Assembly (NCBI GenBank): GCA_946482655.1
Contig: CAMLSA010000090.1
Span: 1 to 13,624 of the forward strand
Origin: an uncultured Sphingomonas sp.
GTDB taxonomy: Bacteria; Pseudomonadota; Alphaproteobacteria; Sphingomonadales; Sphingomonadaceae
Direction of reading: 5' to 3'
Length of the DNA stretch: 13,624 bases
The position numbers were made by a program, and so were the translations under genes. This document shows positions 1 to 6,407 of the stretch, piece after piece. Under the pieces are notes generated by a model. It was not told the DNA's origin. It made no database searches and saw nothing but the letters and a program-made list of their open reading frames with translations. Position 1 is the stretch's first letter. Each line of letters starts with the position of its first letter.

Positions 1-40
1 GGGGCCAATCCTATATTGGAACTGGCGTCCATGTGATCGT

Positions 41-45
41 GGGAG
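41..45 (+). promoter_or_regulatory. Ribosome binding site deciding the prkA start
   Basis: GGGAG lies six bases before the GTG at 52 and directly touches the alternative TTG at 46. The spacing favours GTG 52. Only 51 bases of upstream DNA are in the window, so the promoter of the operon is probably outside it. Confidence 0.6.
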
Positions 46-51
46 TTGGCA

Positions 52-1995
52 GTGGCAAGCAACGATCTGTTTTCGGATTTCACCCGGACTTACGAAGCGC
101 GCCGTCAGACGGAGATGACGCTGGAGGACTATCTGCGAGGGTGTCGCGGCGATCCGATAATGTATGCCAGCGCGCCGGAACGGCTGCTCGCGGCGATTGG
201 CGAGCCCGAGATCATCGACACCGCCAAGGATCCCCGCCTCGGCAGGATCTTCATGAATCGGACGATCCGTACTTATTCGAGCTTCACCGAATTTCATGGG
301 ATGGAAGAGACGATCGAGCGCATCGTGAGCTTCTTCCGCCACGCTTCGCAGGGGCTCGAAGAGCGCAAGCAGATTCTCTATCTGCTCGGCCCCGTCGGAG
401 GCGGGAAATCATCGCTCGCCGAGCGCCTGAAGGCGTTGATGGAAGTCCACCCGATCTATGTCCTCAAGGCCGGCGATCAGATCAGCCCGGTATTCGAAAG
501 CCCGCTCGCTTTGTTCGATGCGGAACTGAACGGCCCGATGATCGAAGACAAGTTCGGCATTCCGCGCCGTCGCCTGTCGGGGCTGATCAGCCCCTGGTGC
601 CGCAAGCGACTCGACGAATTCAGCGGCGATATTTCGCGCTTCAGCGTCGTCCGCCTAATGCCGTCCCGCGTGCACCAGATCGGCATCGCGAAGACCGAGC
701 CGGGTGACGAGAACAACCAGGATATCTCCTCGCTGGTCGGCAAGGTCGACATCCGCAAGCTGGAGATGCTCGCCCAGAACGATCCCGACGCCTACAGCTA
801 TTCGGGCGGGCTCAACCGGGCCAACCAGGGCCTTCTCGAATTCGTCGAGATGTTCAAGGCTCCGATCAAAATGCTGCACCCGCTGCTGACGGCGACGCAG
901 GAAAGCAATTATCTGGGCACCGAGAACATCGGAGCGATTCCGTTCACCGGCATGGTCATGGCGCACTCCAACGAGTCGGAGTGGCAGAACTTCAAGAACA
1001 ACAAGAACAACGAAGCCTTCATCGATAGAATATACGTGATCAAGGTGCCCTATTGCCTGCGGGCGACCGAGGAGCGGTTGATCTATGAAAAGCTGATCCG
1101 GGGATCGGAGTTGGCCAAGGCGCCCTGCGCACCCGGCACGCTCGACATGCTGGCGCGCTTCTCCGTGCTGACGCGGCTGCGTGAGCACGAAAACAGCAAC
1201 GTCTATTCCAAGATGCGGGTCTATGACGGCGAAAGCCTGCGTGAGGTCGATCCGCGGGCGAAGAGCATGCAGGAATATAAAGACGCCGCCGGTGTCGACG
1301 AGGGCATGGACGGCATCTCGACTCGCTTCGCCTTCAAGGCGCTGTCGGCGACCTTCAACCATGACACGACGGAGGTCGGAGCCGATCCGGTCCATCTGAT
1401 GTATGTTCTCGAACGCATGGTGCGTCAGGAGCAGGTGCCGAGCGAAACCGAGACCCGCTATCTGGAATTCATCAAGGGCGAGCTGGCGCCGCGCTACGCC
1501 GAGTTCATCGGCAACGAGATTCAGAAGGCCTATCTCGAATCCTACCATGATTACGGTCAGAATCTGTTCGATCGCTATGTCGCTTATGCCGATGCCTGGA
1601 TCGAGGATCTCGATTTCAAGGATCCCGATACGGGCCAGCTGCTCGACCGCGACATCATCAACCAGGAGCTGACCAAGATCGAGAAGCCGGCGGGTATCGC
1701 CAATCCCAAGGATTTCCGTAACGAAGTGGTCAAGTTCGCGCTGCGGATGCGCGCCAGCAACCACGGCCGCAATCCTTCCTGGACCTCCTATGAGAAGATC
1801 CGCGAGGTGATCGAACGGCGCATGTTCAGCCAAGTCGAGGATCTGCTCCCGGTGATCAGCTTCGGCTCCAAGAAGGATAGCGAGAGCGAGAAAAAGCATG
1901 AGGAGTTTGTGAGCCGGATGGTGTCGCGCGGCTACACGGAACGCCAGGTTCGGCGGCTGGTTGAGTGGTACATGAGGGTGAAACAGGCCGGATAG
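52..1995 (+). CDS. prkA: PrkA/YeaG family AAA+ serine protein kinase
   Basis: This is a full-length PrkA (E. coli YeaG-type) protein of about 647 residues; YeaG has 644. The match runs end to end, with blocks such as AIGEP, GMEETIERIVSFF, KTEPGDENNQDIS, LVGKVDIRKLE, HPLLTATQE, AHSNESEW and EKPAGI.NPKDFRNE. The Walker A motif GPVGGGKSS is at residues 113-121 and a Walker B-like LLEFVEM at 261-267, followed by the PrkA C-terminal domain. I chose GTG at 52 because GGGAG at 41-45 lies six bases upstream and residues from there align with the YeaG start; the in-frame TTG at 46 abuts that site. The family was named as a serine kinase, but it is an AAA+ protein and its true activity is debated. It heads an operon with the DUF444 and SpoVR genes and is cytoplasmic. 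Family assignment is near certain; the substrate is unknown. Confidence 0.97.
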   Translation: MASNDLFSDFTRTYEARRQTEMTLEDYLRGCRGDPIMYASAPERLLAAIGEPEIIDTAKDPRLGRIFMNRTIRTYSSFTEFHGMEETIERIVSFFRHASQGLEERKQILYLLGPVGGGKSSLAERLKALMEVHPIYVLKAGDQISPVFESPLALFDAELNGPMIEDKFGIPRRRLSGLISPWCRKRLDEFSGDISRFSVVRLMPSRVHQIGIAKTEPGDENNQDISSLVGKVDIRKLEMLAQNDPDAYSYSGGLNRANQGLLEFVEMFKAPIKMLHPLLTATQESNYLGTENIGAIPFTGMVMAHSNESEWQNFKNNKNNEAFIDRIYVIKVPYCLRATEERLIYEKLIRGSELAKAPCAPGTLDMLARFSVLTRLREHENSNVYSKMRVYDGESLREVDPRAKSMQEYKDAAGVDEGMDGISTRFAFKALSATFNHDTTEVGADPVHLMYVLERMVRQEQVPSETETRYLEFIKGELAPRYAEFIGNEIQKAYLESYHDYGQNLFDRYVAYADAWIEDLDFKDPDTGQLLDRDIINQELTKIEKPAGIANPKDFRNEVVKFALRMRASNHGRNPSWTSYEKIREVIERRMFSQVEDLLPVISFGSKKDSESEKKHEEFVSRMVSRGYTERQVRRLVEWYMRVKQAG

Positions 1996-2016
1996 TGGAG
2001 GCGGGCGAACGCGCTG

Positions 2017-3321
2017 ATGTATATTATCGACCGACGCCTTAATCCCGGTGGCAAGAGCCTGGTCAACCGACAGCGATTTTTGCGGCGGGCGAAGGCTCTG
2101 GTCCAACGCGCTGTCCGCGACAGCCTGGCCGATCGCAGTATCAAGGATCTCGATCAGGAGAGCGAGGTAACCATCGTCCGCGACGGGGTCAGTGAACCGG
2201 TGCTGCGTCGCGCGGCGACAGGCGGCAACCGCGAGCATATATTCCCCGGCAACCAGGACTATCTCGAAGGCGACCTGATCCCGCGGCCCCCCGCCGGAGG
2301 TGGGGGCGGGGCCGATGCGGGCACTGGTGAAGGCGAGGATGAATTTCGGTTTGTCCTCACCCGCGAGGAGTTTCTCGATCTTTTTCTCGACGACCTCGAA
2401 CTGCCCGATATGGCCAAGCGGCGGCTGATAGCCGGAGACGTCCAAGGTATCCGCCGCGCCGGCTATACGACCAGCGGCTCACCTTCCAGCCTCTCGGTCG
2501 CGCGCACGATGCGCAACTCGCTTTCCCGCCGGATCGCGCTGAGGCGGCCCGGCACCGAAGAGATGCGCCTGCTCGACGAAGAGATCGAGCGGCTGGAGAG
2601 GCTGGGCGGCGATCCGCAACAATTGGAGCATCTGCGCTCCGAACGCGCGGTGCTGGAGCGCCGGCGGCGGGTCATTTCCTACATCGACCCGATCGACCTG
2701 CGTTATCGCCGTTACGAGCCGACGCCCAGGCCCGTCGCCCAGGCGGTCATGTTCTGCCTGATGGATGTCTCGGGATCGATGACCGAACATATGAAGGATC
2801 TTGCGAAGCGCTTCTTCGCCTTGCTGCATCTCTTCCTCACGCGCTGCTATCGTCATGTCGAGGTCGTGTTCATTCGCCACACCGACCGTGCCGAGGAAGT
2901 TGACGAGAACACCTTCTTCTACAGCCAGGAAACCGGCGGGACGCTAGTATCCAGTGCGCTCGAGGCGATGCTCGCCGTCGTCGCCGCGCGCTATCGGCCG
3001 ACCGATTGGAACATCTACGTCGCGCAGGCATCCGATGGGGACAACATGACCAACGACAATCCCAAGTCGGTCGGTTTGCTGCAGGAATCCATTTTGCCGA
3101 TCACGCAATATTTCGCCTATCTGGAGGTCGGCCGCGAGGAGGATCCCATGAGCGAGGGGAGCCTGCCGCGCCGCAGCGATCTCTGGCAGGCCTACGAGCC
3201 GCTCGCCGCCGGCACGCGAGGCTTCGTGATGCGCAAGGTCCATCACCGCCGGGAAATCTATCCGGTTTTTCGCGAGCTGTTCCAGCGCCAGGGCGCGCAG
3301 AAGCGGATATCGGCCGGATGA
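2017..3321 (+). CDS. yeaH: YeaH/YhbH family protein (DUF444, von Willebrand A-like)
   Basis: This 434-residue protein matches E. coli YeaH (427 residues) along its length. It opens with the IDRRLN...SLVNRQRFLRR block, has a glycine-rich loop (GGGGG) near residues 94-98, a charged, probably coiled-coil stretch at about 180-217, and a C-terminal von Willebrand A-like domain. The metal-ion-dependent adhesion site appears complete: D250-x-S252-x-S254 in LMDVSGSM, T309 in QETGGT, and D340 in ASDGDN. The ATG at 2017 fits the family N-terminus. The nearest Shine-Dalgarno, GGAGG at 1997-2001, is 15 bases away, which is long, so initiation may be weak or coupled to prkA, which ends only 21 bases upstream. 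It is known to be co-transcribed with prkA in E. coli. Its biochemical role is not established; a metal-dependent scaffold partner of PrkA is inference. Confidence 0.96.
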   Translation: MYIIDRRLNPGGKSLVNRQRFLRRAKALVQRAVRDSLADRSIKDLDQESEVTIVRDGVSEPVLRRAATGGNREHIFPGNQDYLEGDLIPRPPAGGGGGADAGTGEGEDEFRFVLTREEFLDLFLDDLELPDMAKRRLIAGDVQGIRRAGYTTSGSPSSLSVARTMRNSLSRRIALRRPGTEEMRLLDEEIERLERLGGDPQQLEHLRSERAVLERRRRVISYIDPIDLRYRRYEPTPRPVAQAVMFCLMDVSGSMTEHMKDLAKRFFALLHLFLTRCYRHVEVVFIRHTDRAEEVDENTFFYSQETGGTLVSSALEAMLAVVAARYRPTDWNIYVAQASDGDNMTNDNPKSVGLLQESILPITQYFAYLEVGREEDPMSEGSLPRRSDLWQAYEPLAAGTRGFVMRKVHHRREIYPVFRELFQRQGAQKRISAG

Positions 3322-4856
3322 GCAAAGGATCCCACGCACCCCTCTTCGAAGGCGGTGACTGGAATTTCGATCTTCTCCGCCGCATTTACGCCGCGGTCGA
3401 GCAGATCGCGATCGAGGACATGAAGCTCGATGTTTATCCCAATCAGATCGAGGTGATCACAGCCGAGCAGATGCTCGATGCCTATTCCTCCACGGGCATG
3501 CCGCTCTTCTACAAGCACTGGTCATTCGGGAAGCAGTTTCTGGCCAACGACATGCTGTACCGGAAGGGCATGCGCGGGCTCGCCTATGAGCTGGTGATCA
3601 ATTCGGATCCCTGCATAAGCTATGTGATGGAAGAAAACACCGCGACGATGCAGACGCTCGTCATCGCGCACGCCGCGTTCGGCCACAACCATTTCTTCAA
3701 GAACAATTATCTCTTCAAGCAGTGGACCGATGCGGAGGGCATTCTCGATTATCTGGAGTTCGCCAAGGGTTATATCACGAGCTGCGAGGAGCGTTACGGC
3801 CAGCTCGCCGTGGAGCGTCTGCTGGATGCCGCGCATGCGCTCATGCACCAGGGTGTGCACCATTATCCCCGTGCCCAGGTCCGCGACCTGAAGATGGAGG
3901 CGCGGCGCGAGGCCGAGCGCCACGCCCATCAGGAGCGCATCTACAACGACCTTTGGCGGACCTTGCCGAACGAACCGAAGCAGGCGCCCACCTCCGCCGA
4001 CGATCGCCGCCACGCGCTCAATCTCCCGCAGGAAAACATCCTCTATTTCCTGGAGAAGTCGGCGCCGCGCCTCGAGCCGTGGCAGCGCGAGATCCTGCGG
4101 ATCATCCGCCTGATCGCGCAATATTTCTACCCGCAGACCCAGACCAAGGTGATGAACGAGGGCGCCGCCACCTATTGTCATTATCGGATCATGACCACGC
4201 TGCATGAACGCGGGCAGATCACCGACGGCGTCTTCCTTGAGTTTCTCCAGTCCCACACCAATGTCGTCCACCAGCCGACCTTCAATTCGGGTCATTATGG
4301 GGGGATCAATCCCTATGCGCTGGGCTTCGCCATGATGCAGGACATCGCCTGCATCTGCCTCCATCCGACCGCTGAGGACCGCGAATGGTTTCCCGACATC
4401 GCGGGGAACGGCGCGCCCGACGACACCCTCAAGCACATCTGGGCCAACTATAGAGACGAAAGCTTCGTGTCGCAGTTCCTGAGTCCGCGTCTCATCCGCT
4501 CCTGGAAACTGTTCAAGCTGGCCGACCGCGAGGCCGTTTCGGCGCTCGAGGTCGAGGCCATTCACAACGACCGCGGCTATCGCGAAATTCGCCGGGCGCT
4601 GGGCCGGCATTATGACATCGGCTGGCAGGAGCCCGATATCCAGATCGTCGACGTTGACATGAGGGGCGATCGACGCCTCGACCTGGAGCATAAGGTTGCC
4701 AACGGAGTATTGCTAGCCGACGATGGCGGCACCCATGTGATGCAGCATCTCGCCGATTTGTGGGGTTATGAGGTCTGTCTCGACGAGGTCGATCGCGACA
4801 GCCGCGCGGTGCTCAAGCACCACAAGGTACAGCCGCGATCGCTCGGCTCCGGCTAG
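3318..4856 (+). CDS. SpoVR family protein (YcgB-type)
   Basis: This 512-residue protein is a full-length SpoVR/YcgB homologue (E. coli YcgB is about 510). Conserved blocks include PLFEGGDWNFDLL at the N-terminus, STGMPLFYKHWSFGK, the histidine-rich GHNHFFKNN at 122-130, KVMNEGAATYCHYRIM (N280-E281-G282), and HYGGINPYALGF. The ATG at 3318 overlaps the stop of the DUF444 gene in an ATGA junction, which indicates translational coupling. The open frame extends upstream to 3006, but that part lies inside the DUF444 gene and is not homologous. SpoVR was named for a role in spore cortex formation in Bacillus, yet the family is widespread in non-sporulating proteobacteria, where its function is unknown. 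The histidine and glutamate clusters suggest metal binding, which is inference. No strong intrinsic terminator follows. Confidence 0.96.
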   Translation: MSKGSHAPLFEGGDWNFDLLRRIYAAVEQIAIEDMKLDVYPNQIEVITAEQMLDAYSSTGMPLFYKHWSFGKQFLANDMLYRKGMRGLAYELVINSDPCISYVMEENTATMQTLVIAHAAFGHNHFFKNNYLFKQWTDAEGILDYLEFAKGYITSCEERYGQLAVERLLDAAHALMHQGVHHYPRAQVRDLKMEARREAERHAHQERIYNDLWRTLPNEPKQAPTSADDRRHALNLPQENILYFLEKSAPRLEPWQREILRIIRLIAQYFYPQTQTKVMNEGAATYCHYRIMTTLHERGQITDGVFLEFLQSHTNVVHQPTFNSGHYGGINPYALGFAMMQDIACICLHPTAEDREWFPDIAGNGAPDDTLKHIWANYRDESFVSQFLSPRLIRSWKLFKLADREAVSALEVEAIHNDRGYREIRRALGRHYDIGWQEPDIQIVDVDMRGDRRLDLEHKVANGVLLADDGGTHVMQHLADLWGYEVCLDEVDRDSRAVLKHHKVQPRSLGSG

Positions 4857-4914
4857 CTATCTGGCGTGGAAATTGCTTTCTATTTGCTCGCGATCGCGCT
4901 AGGTGAAGAGGCCT

Positions 4915-4967
4915 GATCCGTCGAGAATTCAGTTCGCTGTTTGGAGAGGACGATTGGTCGGCGGATC
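4915..4967. repeat. Inverted repeat, 10-base arms, 33-base loop
   Basis: Arm 4915-4924 (GATCCGTCGA) pairs with arm 4958-4967 (TCGGCGGATC). Nine pairs are Watson-Crick and one is a G-T (G-U in RNA) wobble. The repeat lies 59 bases after the SpoVR stop. It could shape the 3' end of the operon mRNA or the 5' leader of the small gene at 5094. No T-run follows, so it is not a classic terminator. Confidence 0.45.
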
Positions 4968-4981
4968 GACAGCTCCTGAAA

Positions 4982-5006
4982 GGCCGCGCGGCCCCCCCCC
5001 CCCCCC
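4982..5006. repeat. Perfect GC palindrome joined to a C15 homopolymer
   Basis: GGCCGCGCGGCC at 4982-4993 is a perfect 12-base palindrome whose last two bases start a run of exactly 15 C (4992-5006), followed by GGCCG. The complementary strand carries G15, the minimum length that could fold into a G-quadruplex with three-G stacks and one-base loops. Such tracts slip during replication, so length variation is possible. A sequencing or assembly error in the run is also possible. It sits 87 bases upstream of the small gene at 5094. Confidence 0.7.
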
Positions 5007-5082
5007 GGCCGTTCTCTGCCGTCGATGAAGGTGAATTTTCCGTCGTAGCTTGAAGAAGTCCTTGGATCACGAATAGACGAGC

Positions 5083-5087
5083 AGGAG
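5083..5087 (+). promoter_or_regulatory. Ribosome binding site for the 70-residue protein
   Basis: AGGAG with a six-base spacer to the ATG at 5094. It is the main evidence that this short frame is a gene. Confidence 0.6.
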
Positions 5088-5093
5088 TGACCC

Positions 5094-5306
5094 ATGTTCA
5101 GCACGGATGACCAAAACGCCTATCTCGAGCGCGCGGATATGCATGAGCAACTGGCAGCCGCGACCAACGACATTCCAGCCTGCAAGATGCACCTGGCCAT
5201 GGCTGCGGAATACAGGCGCAAGGCCCGGGCGCTGGGCATCGGCGCCGAGCACGCCTCTTCGTCCATATCGGATCGATCTTTGAAGTTGGACGTCGCGGTA
5301 CGCTGA
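5094..5306 (+). CDS. Small protein of unknown function, 70 residues
   Basis: I do not recognise this protein. It starts at ATG 5094 with a well-placed AGGAG (5083-5087, six bases upstream), which supports real translation. The sequence is charged and probably mostly helical (DQNAYLERADMHEQLAAA, then MHLAMAAEYRRKARALG), with a single cysteine at residue 30 and no signal peptide or membrane segment. The last 20 residues look disordered. The pattern of a short helical pair rich in Ala, Glu and Arg resembles small uncharacterised proteins found in alphaproteobacteria, but I cannot name a family. It converges on the CDGSH gene and follows a structured leader that includes the C15 run. Coding status is supported mainly by the ribosome site and the composition. 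Confidence 0.6.
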   Translation: MFSTDDQNAYLERADMHEQLAAATNDIPACKMHLAMAAEYRRKARALGIGAEHASSSISDRSLKLDVAVR

Positions 5307-5413
5307 GCTGGCCGAACCTTGTCATGATGTGAGAAGCTTTGCCGATTCCCGGAGCCGGGATTGCCATGTTGGGCAGGTTGGGCCGGAACGATCAGTGCGC
5401 ACCTGGCCGTTGC
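5307..5413. other. Convergent intergenic region with a weak hairpin
   Basis: These 107 bases separate two converging genes. A small hairpin, TCCCG (5347-5351), loop GAGC, CGGGA (5356-5360), could act as a bidirectional stop but has only five pairs and no T-run. I see no gene. Confidence 0.3.
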
Positions 5414-5635
5414 TCAGCCGCTTGCCTCCACCGCTGCTTCGGCAGCCTCGAAACCGATCTTCGAATGTTGCCCATCGCAAAACGGCTTGGTGGTCGACGC
5501 GCCGCATCGGCAGAGAAAGATCCGGTGCTTGCCCGTGAGCTCATAGAGATTGCCCAGACCGTCGCGCAACTCGAGTTGGGCGAGATCGCCGGTGAGGAGA
5601 TAGGGGCCGTTCCTGATCGCGACCATTTCGATCAT
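5414..5635 (-). CDS. CDGSH iron-sulfur domain protein
   Basis: This 73-residue protein has a CDGSH-type [2Fe-2S] site: C42-x-C44-x2-S47-x3-P51-x-C53-D-G-Q56-H57. Three cysteines and one histidine are the cluster ligands known for the mitoNEET family, and the single motif in a short chain is typical of bacterial members. Residue 56 is glutamine where Ser, Ala or Thr is usual; it is not a ligand. The start at 5635 is supported by AGGAGG (5641-5646 on the top strand as CCTCCT) five bases upstream. There is no signal peptide, so it is probably cytoplasmic. Its role is likely electron or cluster transfer under redox or iron stress, which is inference. It is the only minus-strand gene here and is divergent from the sigma-factor gene. 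A candidate EcfG-like promoter and an inverted repeat lie just upstream. Confidence 0.92.
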   Translation of the reverse strand: MIEMVAIRNGPYLLTGDLAQLELRDGLGNLYELTGKHRIFLCRCGASTTKPFCDGQHSKIGFEAAEAAVEASG

Positions 5636-5640
5636 CGGAT

Positions 5641-5646
5641 CCTCCT
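5641..5646 (-). promoter_or_regulatory. Strong ribosome binding site of the CDGSH gene
   Basis: The minus strand reads AGGAGG with a five-base spacer to the ATG at 5635. It fixes that start over the later in-frame ATG (residue 4). Confidence 0.75.
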
Positions 5647-5653
5647 GAAACGC

Positions 5654-5684
5654 AGATCGGCATTATCTCAGGACGCGCCGATCT
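5654..5684. promoter_or_regulatory. Inverted repeat upstream of the CDGSH gene, possible operator
   Basis: AGATCGGC (5654-5661) and GCCGATCT (5677-5684) are perfect 8-base inverted arms separated by 15 bases, so their centres are about two helical turns apart. The repeat covers the spacer, -10 and start-site area of the candidate promoter, which is where a repressor operator would sit. It might instead form an RNA hairpin before the ribosome site. I do not recognise the regulator. Confidence 0.35.
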
Positions 5685-5697
5685 TCCCAAAGGTTCC
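5672..5697 (-). promoter_or_regulatory. Candidate EcfG-like (general stress) promoter of the CDGSH gene
   Basis: Read on the minus strand, GGAAC (5697-5693) is followed after 17 bases by CGTC (5675-5672). The alphaproteobacterial EcfG consensus is GGAAC, 16-17 bases, then CGTT, so the -35 is perfect and the -10 matches three of four. Transcription would begin around 5665, giving a leader of about 30 bases that contains the AGGAGG. This is a motif match only, and such short motifs do occur by chance. Confidence 0.35.
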
Positions 5698-5879
5698 GTC
5701 GTCCAGCCGCCGGGGAAGCCGCCTGGGGCGGTGCGAATGGCCGCTGCAATCCCCGATGCGGATCACTGCCTAAGCATCCGCTTTCCGCTGGGATTTGCAT
5801 GGACCTGCTTCAGAGGTATTCACCACATATTAGACAGGCCGCCACGACGCGGTTTGCGACTGTGGAGATGGCCTGAACC
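5698..5879. other. Upstream region of the FecI-type sigma gene
   Basis: No gene is seen. It includes a small GC hairpin, CCGCC (5719-5723), loop TGG, GGCGG (5727-5731), and a weak sigma-70-like pair, TTGCAT (5795-5800), 16 bases, TATTCA (5817-5822), which is too poor to call. I cannot see a clear Fur box. The only Shine-Dalgarno-like site for the sigma gene is GGAG at 5864-5867, twelve bases from the start. Confidence 0.3.
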
Positions 5880-6407
5880 ATGCTTGTAGAATCTCCACGC
5901 GCAAGCGGCCTAGCCGGAGTGGATAGCCGCTTCAGGGGAAGACTGAGGCAGTTCTTTCGTATCCGAGCGCGTTGCGAAGCGGATGTCGACGATCTCGTCC
6001 AGGACACATTTCTACGGCTGATTCAGCACGGCAAAGCGCGCCAGCTGACCTACACTGACTCCTATATCTTTACTGTAGCCGGGAATCTGCTGCGCGATCG
6101 CGCTCGCCGGGCGCGAGTTCGTCGCGCCACGGCGTCGATCCCGTGGGGAGCCGAAGTGGGCGAGGTCGGCAACATGCCGTCCGAGGATCCCGGCCCCGAG
6201 CGTGTTCTTCTTGGTAAAGATGAGCTTAGGCGAGTGTTGGACGCACTGAGCGAGCTGACGGTCAAGACCCGCTCGATTTTCATCTTATGCCGAGTTGAAG
6301 GTGTGCCACAGAGCGTTGTGGCAGGTGAACTCGGCATATCCGCGAGCGCAGTCGAGAAGCATGTCGCCAAGGCGCACTCGCATATGGTGAAACGGCTCAG
6401 CAGATGA
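5880..6407 (+). CDS. FecI-type ECF RNA polymerase sigma factor
   Basis: This 175-residue protein is an extracytoplasmic-function sigma factor of the FecI (iron/cell-surface signalling) group. Region 2 is seen as FFRIRARCEADVDDLVQDTF with the polymerase-binding DVDDLVQDTFLRL at 35-47, then YIFTVAGNLLRDRARR. Region 4 ends with the helix-turn-helix LGISASAVEKHVAKA at 151-165, whose SxSAVEKHVAKA form is characteristic of FecI proteins. An in-frame stop (TGA at 5874-5876) lies just upstream, so ATG 5880 is the earliest start. The nearest GGAG is 12 bases away, suggesting weak initiation. The stop overlaps the ATG of the FecR-type gene (ATGA), so the pair is translationally coupled. In this family the sigma factor is freed when the cognate receptor binds ligand and then transcribes the receptor gene, here probably the one at 7689. 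Confidence 0.95.
   Translation: MLVESPRASGLAGVDSRFRGRLRQFFRIRARCEADVDDLVQDTFLRLIQHGKARQLTYTDSYIFTVAGNLLRDRARRARVRRATASIPWGAEVGEVGNMPSEDPGPERVLLGKDELRRVLDALSELTVKTRSIFILCRVEGVPQSVVAGELGISASAVEKHVAKAHSHMVKRLSR

Larger units (their letters stand above)
4857..5093. other. Structured intergenic region after the prkA operon
   Basis: I find no gene in these 237 bases. In order they contain the palindrome CGCGATCGCG (4889-4898), an inverted repeat with 10-base arms (4915-4924 and 4958-4967), a perfect 12-base palindrome (4982-4993) running into fifteen consecutive C (4992-5006), and a Shine-Dalgarno for the next gene (5083-5087). I cannot recognise a confident promoter or a U-tailed terminator. Confidence 0.6.

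Noticed and set aside
18..41. GGAAC (18-22) followed by CGTG as an EcfG-like promoter of the prkA operon
   Set aside because: The spacer is only 15 bases, the -10 is imperfect, and it would run into the ribosome site, leaving almost no leader.
655..2445. Long minus-strand open frame (596 codons) opposite the prkA and DUF444 genes
   Set aside because: It lies antisense to two unmistakable genes, has no recognisable domain, and long antisense frames are expected in GC-rich DNA.
3522..4691. Minus-strand open frame of 389 codons opposite the SpoVR gene
   Set aside because: It is a shadow of a well-conserved gene, without recognisable motifs.
4889..4898. CGCGATCGCG palindrome as an operator
   Set aside because: GCGATCGC-type palindromes are common by composition in GC-rich genomes, and nothing else marks the site.
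5385..5411. GGAAC followed after 18 bases by CGTT on the + strand
   Set aside because: The motif halves are perfect but the spacing is one base over the usual 16-17 and it would drive antisense transcription into the CDGSH gene; no + strand gene follows.
5339..5773. Plus-strand open frame of 144 codons over the CDGSH gene
   Set aside because: It is antisense to the CDGSH gene, whose cluster motif and Shine-Dalgarno are clear.
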